From an uncultured Clostridia bacterium (GTDB taxonomy: Bacteria; Bacillota; Clostridia; Oscillospirales; Ruminococcaceae): a stretch of DNA of 21,866 nucleotides. The DNA lies in contig CAMWNQ010000009.1 of the NCBI GenBank assembly GCA_947175655.1, positions 1-21,866 of the forward strand, given 5' to 3'. Made by a program: the position numbers and the translations under genes. Of the stretch, positions 7,324-14,587 are shown piece by piece. The notes beneath the pieces are model-generated. The model ran no database searches, was not told the origin of the DNA, and saw only the letters and a program-made list of their open reading frames with translations. The number at the start of each line of letters is the position of its first letter. The first letter of the stretch is position 1.

Positions 7324-8910
7324 ATGTATTGGTACGATGACGCTATTATTTATCACATTTATCCGCTTGGGTTCTGCGGAGCTCCTAAATATAACGAAGG
7401 AGGTCCTGTTGAATACCGTCTTAACAAGGTTCTTGACTGGATTGACCATTTTAAGGAAATGAACGTTGATGCAATTTATTTCGGTCCTATATTTGAATCA
7501 GTTGAACACGGCTATGATACTACTGATTACAAGACTATTGACAGAAGACTTGGTGATAATAATTCATTTAAGCATATATGTGAAAAACTTCACGAAAATG
7601 GTATAAAAGTAATTCTCGATGGTGTTTTCAATCACGTAGGAAGAAAATTCCCTCAGTTTGTTGATATTCAGCAGAACGGTCAGAATTCAGGATATTGTGG
7701 CTGGTTCCAGAATCTTAATTTTGGCGGTCAGAGTCCTTGTGGTGATAATTTCTGGTATGAAGGCTGGAATGGTCACTATAATCTTGTAAAACTCAATCTT
7801 AAAAATGTAGGTGTTTGCGACCACCTTATTGATGCTGTAAACTACTGGATTGAAGAATTCAAAATTGATGGTATCCGTTTTGACGCTGCCGATTGTATTG
7901 AATTTGAATTCTTTAAGAGAATAAGAGATTTCTGTAAGGGCAAGAAAAGAGATTTCTGGCTTATGGGTGAAATCATTCACGGCGATTATAAGAGATGGGC
8001 TAATCCTGAAATGCTCGACAGCACTACAAACTATGAATGCTATAAGGGGCTCTGGTCATCACATAACGATAAGAACTATTTTGAAATAGATTACTCTATA
8101 AACAGACAGTCAGGAAACGGCGGTATATATAAGGATATAAATCTTTATACTTTTGCTGACAATCACGATGTAAACCGTCTTGCAAGCACTGTAAAAGACC
8201 AGAACCATCTTAAAAATATATACACTCTTCTTTATTGTATGCCAGGTATACCTTCAATCTATTATGGAAGTGAATACGGTATAAAGGGTATAAAGGAAAA
8301 TAATTCTGATGATGGACTTAGACCTTGCCTTGATATAAATAATATTCCTGATAAAAATGAGGACTTATACAGACATATCGTAAAGCTTGGAAGAATTTAC
8401 CGTGCATATCCTGCACTCCGTACGGGTTCATATCAGACTGTTATAGTAAGAAATCAACAGCTCTTATTCAAAAAGGAACTTAACGGTCAGACTGTATATG
8501 TTGCCCTTAACCTTGAGGACAGAGAATTTGACCTTAATTTCAATACACATCTTCCGGCACTTGTTGATGTTATAAATGGTATTCCTGTACAGGTTAATAA
8601 CGGCAATGCTTATGTCAAGATGCCTGCTTATTCATCAATGATTATTGTTACTGATGATATTGTGAATACTATTGAACCTGAAACTACTGCTGAACCTGTT
8701 CCGGAAGACAAGGATACAGAAATTATAATAGGCGGTAAATATCTTCACTACAAGGGCGGGGAATATGAAGTAATCTCACTTGCACGTCACAGTGAAACAC
8801 TCGAAGAACTTGTAATTTATAAATCACTCGCAACAGGTGATATATGGGCTAGACCAAAGTCAATATTCATCGGTAAGGCTGGAGAAGTAAGAAGATTTGT
8901 TTTGATATAA
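7324..8910 (+). CDS. Intracellular GH13 alpha-glucan hydrolase with C-terminal DUF1653 domain
   Basis: A 528-residue enzyme without a signal peptide, so probably acting on maltodextrins in the cytoplasm. The four GH13 regions are present: DGVFNH (99-104), GIRFDAAD with nucleophile D187, GEI with acid/base E216, and FADNHD with D282. MPGIPSIYYG (306-315) is the usual late barrel motif. After the barrel and a small beta domain, an acidic Pro/Thr linker (about 448-466) leads to residues 468-528, which match DUF1653 (GGKYLHYKGGEYEV, ARHSET, VIYKSL, WARP, RRF). DUF1653 is normally a small stand-alone protein, so this is a fusion. I choose ATG 7324 over TTG 7306 because GGAGG at 7308-7312 precedes it. 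Exact specificity (neopullulanase, cyclomaltodextrinase, amylase) is undecided. Confidence 0.9.
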   Translation: MYWYDDAIIYHIYPLGFCGAPKYNEGGPVEYRLNKVLDWIDHFKEMNVDAIYFGPIFESVEHGYDTTDYKTIDRRLGDNNSFKHICEKLHENGIKVILDGVFNHVGRKFPQFVDIQQNGQNSGYCGWFQNLNFGGQSPCGDNFWYEGWNGHYNLVKLNLKNVGVCDHLIDAVNYWIEEFKIDGIRFDAADCIEFEFFKRIRDFCKGKKRDFWLMGEIIHGDYKRWANPEMLDSTTNYECYKGLWSSHNDKNYFEIDYSINRQSGNGGIYKDINLYTFADNHDVNRLASTVKDQNHLKNIYTLLYCMPGIPSIYYGSEYGIKGIKENNSDDGLRPCLDINNIPDKNEDLYRHIVKLGRIYRAYPALRTGSYQTVIVRNQQLLFKKELNGQTVYVALNLEDREFDLNFNTHLPALVDVINGIPVQVNNGNAYVKMPAYSSMIIVTDDIVNTIEPETTAEPVPEDKDTEIIIGGKYLHYKGGEYEVISLARHSETLEELVIYKSLATGDIWARPKSIFIGKAGEVRRFVLI

Positions 8911-9087
8911 TCAGATGTAAATAAAAAAATGTATAATTTCTGATATTCTGAAAATAATATGCTTACAGAGCAAAATATTATATGCCCTGACGGAAGTCTT
9001 ATGTTTTATTAAATCTGATTCCGCAATCCGCACTCGGAACAGTATTTTTTAAGATTTTCCGGTGTGCGGACTGAAAGGTGATATATT
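8911..9087. other. Intergenic region with a structured leader hairpin
   Basis: This stretch has no convincing gene; a 17-codon frame at 8959-9012 has no ribosome binding site. At 9027-9070 there is an extended hairpin: TCCGCAC (9027-9033) pairs with GTGCGGA (9064-9070), and inside it CGGAA (9035-9039) pairs with TTCCG (9057-9061). It is not followed by a T-run. It ends 3 nt before the AAAGGTG of the next small gene, so it could influence its translation. I found no clear promoter. Confidence 0.5.
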
Positions 9088-9228
9088 ATGAGTAAGCATA
9101 ACAGAAATAACCAGAATCAGACAAGTAATAAGAATAATCATAACCAGTGTGATAATAAAAATAATCAGAATCAGTACAGCGACAGCAAAAAAAGTGATAA
9201 TAACAATGCCACTGACTGCAACAGATAG
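9088..9228 (+). CDS. Small Asn/Gln-rich hydrophilic protein
   Basis: A 46-residue frame, too short for usual gene calling. Support comes from AAAGGTG (9074-9080) 7 nt before the ATG and a strong terminator just after the stop. The protein has no hydrophobic core: about half the residues are Asn or Gln, the rest mainly Lys, Ser, Asp, His and Arg, with two Cys. It is probably disordered. I recognise no family. The composition recalls minor small acid-soluble spore proteins and some coat peptides of spore formers, and the spoIVA gene is the next gene along, but this is only suggestive. The sigma factor that would read it could not be identified. Confidence 0.65.
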   Translation: MSKHNRNNQNQTSNKNNHNQCDNKNNQNQYSDSKKSDNNNATDCNR

Positions 9229-9242
9229 TTAAAAACATCAAA

Positions 9243-9277
9243 GGGAGTATCTTAAAAAAGATACTCCCGATTTTTTT
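9243..9277 (+). terminator. Strong Rho-independent terminator after the small Asn/Gln-rich gene
   Basis: An 11-bp perfect stem (9243-9253 with 9258-9268) has an AAAA loop and is followed by GA and seven T (9271-9277). Confidence 0.9.
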
Positions 9278-9385
9278 ACCCTATTAACAATTTATAATTC
9301 TCATTTCAGCCAAAATACTCCTTGCATAAGACTGTCGAAAAGAAATTTTGCTTTATCAAGTTCTTTCTGCTACAAACTGTAAAAG

Positions 9386-9407
9386 CCCCCACCTAAAGAG
9401 GTGGGGG
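9386..9407 (-). terminator. GC-rich hairpin, probable spoIVA terminator
   Basis: Nine perfect base pairs (CCCCCACCT at 9386-9394 with AGGTGGGGG at 9399-9407) enclose a 4-nt loop, 6 nt past the spoIVA stop codon. On the minus strand it is followed by CTTTTA, a modest T-run. It is far richer in GC than its surroundings. An end of a lost IS200/IS605-type element is an alternative, because such elements carry similar end hairpins, but no transposase remnant is visible. Confidence 0.65.
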
Positions 9408-9413
9408 AGAATG

Positions 9414-10889
9414 TCACAATATGAAACATATAAGTCCACTGCAACCCTCGTTAATAACTCTTTCAAGGGTTTCTTGAAGTTTCATTCTTGCATCAGTCGG
9501 CATTTTATAGAGTTTGCTATGAAGACCTTCATTTACAAGTTCGTGAAGAGATTTGCCAAAAATATTGCTTTCCCATATTTTAGTAGGATTTTCTTCAAAT
9601 CCTTCAAGAAGATAATGTATAAGTTCCTCGCTCTGGCGTTCCGTTCCTACAATAGGACTTACAGTAGTATTTATAGATGCTTTCATAAGATGTATTGACG
9701 GTGCAGACGCTTTCAGTTTTACACCATACTTTCCACCCTGTTTGATAATTTTTGGTTCTTCAAGGGAAAGTTCTTCCATTTCTGGCATAACTATTCCATA
9801 TCCTGTTGCCTCTACTTCTGCAAGTGCAGGAGCAAATCTCATATATTCTTTCTTGATTTTGTTTAGTTCAAGAAGTATCGGCAGTAAATCACTTTCATTA
9901 TCGATTTCAATACCGGTTTCTTCTCCTAGTATCTTATAGAAAAGACTGTTGTCAATCTCAGCACTTACTGTAACACTTCCTTTGCCCAAATCCATTCCGC
10001 TTATCTCTGACTTTAGAATATGAGGACATTGCATAATTGCCTGTGTCATATATTCCGCTTCACGTACAAGTTTTATATCCTTTGCACTTTCTTTGATACA
10101 GTTCATTATATCAGATTTGAGCCAGTGACCTTTTTCAAGTGAATTTATCCATTTTGCTGTTTTAATATTTATCTCTTTTATAGGGAATGAATATAAAATT
10201 TCCTGCATTATCATTTTTATATCATTTTCATCAAGTTCAAGACAGTTTACTGGTATTACTTTACAGTCATATTTATCCGTAAGGTTATGGCACATTTCTA
10301 TAGTTTCTTTTTTTCTGGGCTGTGCAGAGTTCATTATTACTACAAACGGCTTTTTCAGTTCTTTGAGTTCACATATAACACGTTCTTCACATTCTTCATA
10401 TTCGTGTCTTGGTATATCTGAAATACTTCCATCAGTTGTAACTACAAGTCCTATTGTAGAATGGTCAGCGATTACTTTTCTTGTTCCGATTTCAGCAGCC
10501 ATATTGAATGGTATTTCTTCATCAAACCACGATGTCATTACCATTCTTGGCATTTCATTTTCTATATATCCCAAAGAACTTGGAACTATATAGCCTACAC
10601 AGTCAATAAGTCTTACATTGAATTTAGCACTGTTTTCAAGACTTATTTCTACTGCTTCTTCTGGTATGAATTTAGGCTCTGTAGTCATTATTGTTTTTCC
10701 GGCTGCGGACTGCGGAAGTTCATCAATAGCACGTTCACGCTTGAAATCACTTTCAATATTGGGAATAACAAGACTTTCCATAAAACGTTTTATAAAAGTG
10801 GATTTTCCTGTTCTTACAGGACCTACTATTCCAATATAAATATTTCCTCCGGTTCTTCCGGCGATGTCACTGTATATATCTTTAGTCAT
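9414..10889 (-). CDS. spoIVA: Stage IV sporulation protein A, spore coat basement ATPase
   Basis: A 491-residue protein that matches SpoIVA over its full length. SpoIVA is made in the mother cell and polymerises on the forespore outer membrane, using ATP, to form the base on which coat and cortex assembly depend. The N-terminus IYSDIAGRTGGNIYIG leads into the P-loop GPVRTGKST (23-31, K29), the most characteristic SpoIVA motif, and DCVGY lies in the Walker B region. The C-terminus GLICFIL is the conserved membrane-targeting end. AGGAAG precedes the ATG. The gene starts 47 nt after the stop of the SipL-type gene, with no terminator between them, so both are probably read from the sigma-E-like promoter upstream of the first. 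Confidence 0.97.
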   Translation of the reverse strand: MTKDIYSDIAGRTGGNIYIGIVGPVRTGKSTFIKRFMESLVIPNIESDFKRERAIDELPQSAAGKTIMTTEPKFIPEEAVEISLENSAKFNVRLIDCVGYIVPSSLGYIENEMPRMVMTSWFDEEIPFNMAAEIGTRKVIADHSTIGLVVTTDGSISDIPRHEYEECEERVICELKELKKPFVVIMNSAQPRKKETIEMCHNLTDKYDCKVIPVNCLELDENDIKMIMQEILYSFPIKEINIKTAKWINSLEKGHWLKSDIMNCIKESAKDIKLVREAEYMTQAIMQCPHILKSEISGMDLGKGSVTVSAEIDNSLFYKILGEETGIEIDNESDLLPILLELNKIKKEYMRFAPALAEVEATGYGIVMPEMEELSLEEPKIIKQGGKYGVKLKASAPSIHLMKASINTTVSPIVGTERQSEELIHYLLEGFEENPTKIWESNIFGKSLHELVNEGLHSKLYKMPTDARMKLQETLERVINEGCSGLICFIL

Positions 10890-10936
10890 TTAAAATATTC
10901 TTCCTTTCATATTCTTTTTACATAAGTATCTGTTAA

Positions 10937-12493
10937 TCAAAGAACCATCGGAATTAAAATCATTCCGTCCTTTTCAAGCTTATCACTGTAAAGGTCATTT
11001 TCTTCCATTATAATATCAACACTTGTACTGTATCTTTTTGCAATATCCCATATATCTTCGTTTTCGATTCCGTAGTAAAGCTTTAACGCATAATCTCCGT
11101 CACGTACTTTCTTTACTGTATCATCAACATTTATTTCTGAAATTGCCTTTATTGATGATGAATTATATAAAGATATATCAGCTTTTATATCGGCTTTTAC
11201 ATTGAGTGAATTTTCTGAAGTTATATTATATGATACATTCTTTACTGTAATTTCTGCCAGTGCCGTTCCGGTAAGATAATTACGTTCATCAACGGAAAAA
11301 GTTTCCTCGAAAGCCTCATCTTTATCGGACATAATTATAAGTCCCGAATTATCCTTTCCGACTGTTGTATAAGTAAGCATACCGCTTATAACTATTTTTT
11401 TCTCATCTGGCAGAAGTCTTGTATTTATATTTTTGGGAGTACACCATAAATCATATATGCTGACTGGCATATTTTCTCCCTCACAGAGTTTTGCACTGTT
11501 GTGAATTTCATTCTGTATTGTTACAGGTATCTGTTCCGCCTTGATGTCTGAAAGTATAACATTGCAGGGATATGTAGTTGAATATGCATCAGTTCCGAGC
11601 ATAATGGAGGCTGATTTTATTCCAGTACATTCAAGACGTATTTCGGCTTCAAATTTTATTACCTTGTTTTCTCCTGACTTGTTAAGAGATGATACAGCTT
11701 CACAGTAAACAGCTCCAGCTTTGATATTTATTTCATAACTTTCATCAACTCCTTCAAGGTCAATTATCTGACTGAATGGCACTGTAAATTCAAGAGGTTC
11801 AATAGCACCGCTTCCGTCCTTTTCACAGGAATATAAAATTTTTACAAGAGCTTCTCCTTTTGACATTATTTTTCCTGATATAAGCTTTTTATCGCATGTT
11901 ATTGAATGACATTCGCATTTTATAATATTTATTACTGCCGGCTGTGATTCGTTTATTTCCACTTCCTCGGATATCTGTACGGATTTTACAGCAGAAACTT
12001 TTTTATATGCAAATTTTACAGGAGTTTTTCTTATTTTTACGTTCATACCAAAAGCGTCACTTATAACTTCCTGTATGTTTTCTCCTGCTATTTTTATTTT
12101 TATTGATACTGCCCCTCTTAAATCAAGACGGCGTTTGTTTACTGCCCTGTAGTTTATATGGTCAGTTTTGGGTCTGATTTCAACTGAAACGTTGTCACAT
12201 ATTTTTCCTAAGTCAAGAGTTTTTGAAAAAGTCTGCTTCTGGTTTACACATTGCAGTACTGCTCCGGTCTCACTGCAATAAAGTATACGCATATCACATC
12301 TGAGTTCATATGAAAGCTTATCCCCACTTATATTATAATCAGTTATAGTTGGCAGAACCTCACATCTTACAAGTCGGAATATATCAGGGTAATAATCGGG
12401 AAGTATGTAATCAAGTTCAACGCCCTGTTCCTGTACACCCTCATAAATACACTCTGAAACTGATATTGTTTCCTTATTAACCTTTAAATCCAT
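10937..12493 (-). CDS. sipL: SipL-type spore morphogenesis protein (DUF3794 plus LysM)
   Basis: A 518-residue protein with repeated DUF3794 (SPOCS-type) beta-rich segments at about 30-115, 190-275 and 320-440, and a C-terminal LysM domain at about 472-516 (YYGIENEDIWDIAKRYSTS, ending in MILIP). This is the architecture of Clostridioides difficile SipL, which binds SpoIVA through its LysM domain and is needed to hold the coat on the forespore. The gene lies directly before spoIVA on the same strand, which fits that partnership. I choose the ATG at 12493, because TAGGAGGA lies 9 nt before it. An in-frame TTG at 12544 has no ribosome binding site. Confidence 0.9.
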   Translation of the reverse strand: MDLKVNKETISVSECIYEGVQEQGVELDYILPDYYPDIFRLVRCEVLPTITDYNISGDKLSYELRCDMRILYCSETGAVLQCVNQKQTFSKTLDLGKICDNVSVEIRPKTDHINYRAVNKRRLDLRGAVSIKIKIAGENIQEVISDAFGMNVKIRKTPVKFAYKKVSAVKSVQISEEVEINESQPAVINIIKCECHSITCDKKLISGKIMSKGEALVKILYSCEKDGSGAIEPLEFTVPFSQIIDLEGVDESYEINIKAGAVYCEAVSSLNKSGENKVIKFEAEIRLECTGIKSASIMLGTDAYSTTYPCNVILSDIKAEQIPVTIQNEIHNSAKLCEGENMPVSIYDLWCTPKNINTRLLPDEKKIVISGMLTYTTVGKDNSGLIIMSDKDEAFEETFSVDERNYLTGTALAEITVKNVSYNITSENSLNVKADIKADISLYNSSSIKAISEINVDDTVKKVRDGDYALKLYYGIENEDIWDIAKRYSTSVDIIMEENDLYSDKLEKDGMILIPMVL

Positions 12494-12579
12494 AATTTGA
12501 AATCCTCCTAAATATTTTTGCTCTGTCACATTATATTCAGTCAATTCGCCTATTATAACCTGAATAATTTAAAAAAATA

Positions 12580-12608
12580 TTGACTTATTGCAGATTGTAT
12601 GATATTAT
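12580..12608 (+). promoter_or_regulatory. Sigma-A type promoter for the lipoprotein at 12651
   Basis: TTGACT (12580-12585), a 17-bp spacer and TATTAT (12603-12608) put the transcript start near 12615, about 36 nt before the ATG. The opposing sigma-E -10 lies inside this promoter's spacer. Confidence 0.7.
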
Positions 12609-12621
12609 TATACTTATATTA
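12594..12621 (-). promoter_or_regulatory. Sigma-E-like promoter of the sipL-spoIVA operon
   Basis: On the minus strand CATACAAT (12601-12594) matches the sigma-E -10 consensus CATACAMT exactly. TAATATA (12621-12615), 13 bp further upstream, resembles the -35 consensus KMATATT; the spacer is slightly shorter than usual. Sigma-E is the known controller of spoIVA in Bacillus and of sipL in C. difficile, so a match here is expected. Surrounding AT-richness makes the -35 less certain than the -10. Confidence 0.65.
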
Positions 12622-12650
12622 TTATTTATATAATTGGAGGATTTTTTATA

Positions 12651-13376
12651 ATGAAAAAATTTGCTTTTATTACTTCACTGGTTCTTTCTGTATGTACACT
12701 TTGTAGTTTCTCTGCCTGCGGAGATGCATCGGAAGTTATAGAAAAAGTACAGAAAAACAAAGTTGAAAATTCTATCGAAAAAATGGAGGATATTTCTAAA
12801 ACTTTCGAGAAAGGTTCTGTATCTGGGAATACCTATTCAAGCAGTTTTAGTAATATAAAGTTTGAATCTCCTGATGGCTGGACTTTTGCTACTGATGAAG
12901 AATTATCACAGTCTATGAATGAAGGCGTTGATGTTGTAGGCGATGATATTGGTTTTAAAGATGCGGAACTCAATAAGAAGCTTATCGAAAAAACTACTAT
13001 TTATGATATGATGGCTTCTAATGAATATACTGGTGAAAACATTATTGTACTTTATGAAAATATAAAGGCTTATGGTCTTGATCCTGATGAATTTAGTGAA
13101 ACTGATTATATTAATCAGGTAAAGAAAAATCTCACAACTATGAATAACGATACTTTGTCTTATACCCAGAAAGGCGGAATTGAAACAGTCAATATGGCTG
13201 GTATGGATTTTACAAAGACAACATTTACTGCTGAAATCAAGGGATATGATGTTTCTATAGAGCAGATTTATTATGTTCATAAAACAGGTGATTATATGAC
13301 TGGTATAATTTTATCTTCTGGTATATCAGGAAATGATATGTCTATTTATGAAAAATGTTTTACTGCTAATGAATGA
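12651..13376 (+). CDS. Predicted lipoprotein of unknown function
   Basis: A 241-residue protein with TTGGAGG 10 nt before the ATG. The first 23 residues form a lysine-plus-hydrophobic signal peptide ending FSAC, so Cys23 is the likely lipid anchor, although Phe at -3 is unusual for a lipobox. The mature part begins with a charged helical stretch (about 25-60, rich in Glu and Lys). A mixed alpha/beta region follows from about 68 and begins IKFESPDGWTFATDEEL, a phrase seen in small secreted or lipid-anchored proteins of Clostridia. I cannot assign a family. It has its own promoter and overlaps the control region of the sporulation operon, but no link in function is evident. Confidence 0.75.
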   Translation: MKKFAFITSLVLSVCTLCSFSACGDASEVIEKVQKNKVENSIEKMEDISKTFEKGSVSGNTYSSSFSNIKFESPDGWTFATDEELSQSMNEGVDVVGDDIGFKDAELNKKLIEKTTIYDMMASNEYTGENIIVLYENIKAYGLDPDEFSETDYINQVKKNLTTMNNDTLSYTQKGGIETVNMAGMDFTKTTFTAEIKGYDVSIEQIYYVHKTGDYMTGIILSSGISGNDMSIYEKCFTANE

Positions 13377-13447
13377 TTTTTTCCATTTAATTCCAAAAAT
13401 AAATACATTTTTACATAATTTTGTCATAAATTTTTTTTCAAATTATA

Positions 13448-13476
13448 TTGCAAATATTTTTTTAATTTGATATAAT
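13448..13476 (+). promoter_or_regulatory. Sigma-A type promoter for the lipoprotein at 13537
   Basis: TTGCAA (13448-13453), a 17-bp spacer and a perfect TATAAT (13471-13476) lie in the 160-bp AT-rich gap between the two lipoprotein genes. The leader would be about 54 nt. Confidence 0.75.
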
Positions 13477-13536
13477 TACAGTATACATCATTTTTAAAAT
13501 CTGATGAAATGTTTTTATTATGAGGACTGATTAGGA

Positions 13537-14517
13537 ATGAGAAAAAAATTATTTTTAATTGCAATGTTATCTGCTTTATGTATGCTTGCATATGGTTGCG
13601 GAAGTCACGAATTTGAATCGGAAAGTTCTTCTGTATCCATTATTGAAAATCCGGTTTCAACGACATCTGTTAATACTGAAATTTCCCAAACGGAAATATT
13701 ATCAATACATACTGAACAAATTACAAAAGCTCCGGTTACTTCAAGTGTTATAGTTTCTTCAGATGTTGCAGAACAGACTTCTGTTACAACTGTTAACGTC
13801 GTCACTAATGCAAATATCCAGACTACATTTAATTTGAATGTTGAAACTACTAAATTAGTTACTTTCAAGTCACCGTCCGGAGAAACAGAGTTCCACCAGA
13901 TAACCAATAAACACGCTCAGTATGAAGAAAGAGTTCCGACCGTGCTTAAACCGCACGAACCTGTTATATATACGACTGCTCCGCCTGTATCATCAGAAAC
14001 AGAAACTGAAACCACTGTATCAGCAATAAATCCTACTGACCCTTCGGAAGAATTTACAGAGACTACTACCGAATCAGTTATACCTCCTGAACCAGTAACG
14101 ACAAATGAAATGTATTATAACGGTATGACTCCGGGAGATGACATTTTTAATCTTATAAGTTCATTCGGAGAATATGAATCCTTAAACTCATCTCCAAGTT
14201 ACTACTATAATGATGAGGGAATACAGGGTGAAGACAGACATTACTATTTCCCTGATTTTGAAATTTATACCTGTTGGTTTGAAGACTGCGAAATACTCAA
14301 GGAAATAGTTATAAAAGATTATTCATACGAAACTTCAAGAGGTATTTTGCTTGGTATGAATGCAGAAGATATAACATCACTTTATGGATTCGGTGCATAT
14401 GATGATTTAGGATATATATATTATCCTTATCCTGATGATGACAGCTTGTATATATGCTTCCATACTGATGAATATGATGAAATCGACTATATAGTATACC
14501 ATAAGGATTTGAAATAA
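13537..14517 (+). CDS. Predicted lipoprotein with Thr/Ser-rich stalk and two C-terminal modules
   Basis: A 326-residue protein with GAGGA 10 nt before the ATG. The signal peptide ends LAYGC (Cys21). Residues 22-190 are low-complexity, very rich in Thr, Ser, Glu, Val and Pro, like a stalk through the wall. The C-terminal 135 residues seem to hold two related modules: GMTPGDDIFNLISSFGEY at about 196-213 and LLGMNAEDITSLYGFGAYDD at about 271-290. Each is followed by Tyr/Asp-rich beta strands and a closing phrase of the EIVIKD or IDYIVY type. That helix-then-sheet pattern resembles BamE-like or other small envelope domains, but I do not recognise a family. A strong terminator follows. Confidence 0.7.
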   Translation: MRKKLFLIAMLSALCMLAYGCGSHEFESESSSVSIIENPVSTTSVNTEISQTEILSIHTEQITKAPVTSSVIVSSDVAEQTSVTTVNVVTNANIQTTFNLNVETTKLVTFKSPSGETEFHQITNKHAQYEERVPTVLKPHEPVIYTTAPPVSSETETETTVSAINPTDPSEEFTETTTESVIPPEPVTTNEMYYNGMTPGDDIFNLISSFGEYESLNSSPSYYYNDEGIQGEDRHYYFPDFEIYTCWFEDCEILKEIVIKDYSYETSRGILLGMNAEDITSLYGFGAYDDLGYIYYPYPDDDSLYICFHTDEYDEIDYIVYHKDLK

Positions 14518-14530
14518 TAATTGAAAATAA

Positions 14531-14563
14531 AAAAAAGCAGGAGTTCAATACTCCTGCTTTTTT
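14531..14563. terminator. Bidirectional terminator between convergent genes
   Basis: The 8-bp stem GCAGGAGT (14537-14544) with ACTCCTGC (14550-14557) has a 5-nt loop. Six A before it and six T after it give a U-run in both directions. It ends the lipoprotein gene (plus) and the dockerin protein gene (minus). Confidence 0.9.
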
Positions 14564-14587
14564 ATGTTATTTCATTAAAATATAAGA

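Noticed and set aside
8959..9012. Short 17-codon frame downstream of the GH13 gene
   Set aside because: No ribosome binding site, no terminator and no recognisable sequence; length is within chance.
9280..9413. Remnant of an IS200/IS605 element
   Set aside because: Only a hairpin is seen; no transposase or TnpB fragment, and the hairpin is better explained as the spoIVA terminator.
9348..9698. Plus-strand frame of 116 residues over the end of spoIVA
   Set aside because: It lies opposite the well-conserved spoIVA coding sequence, and its product has the composition of an antisense frame.
10461..10925. Plus-strand frame of 154 residues opposite spoIVA
   Set aside because: It is the antisense shadow of the spoIVA P-loop region and has no ribosome binding site.
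12494..12544. Extended N-terminus for the SipL-type protein from the TTG at 12544
   Set aside because: No ribosome binding site before it, while the ATG at 12493 has TAGGAGGA at 9 nt.
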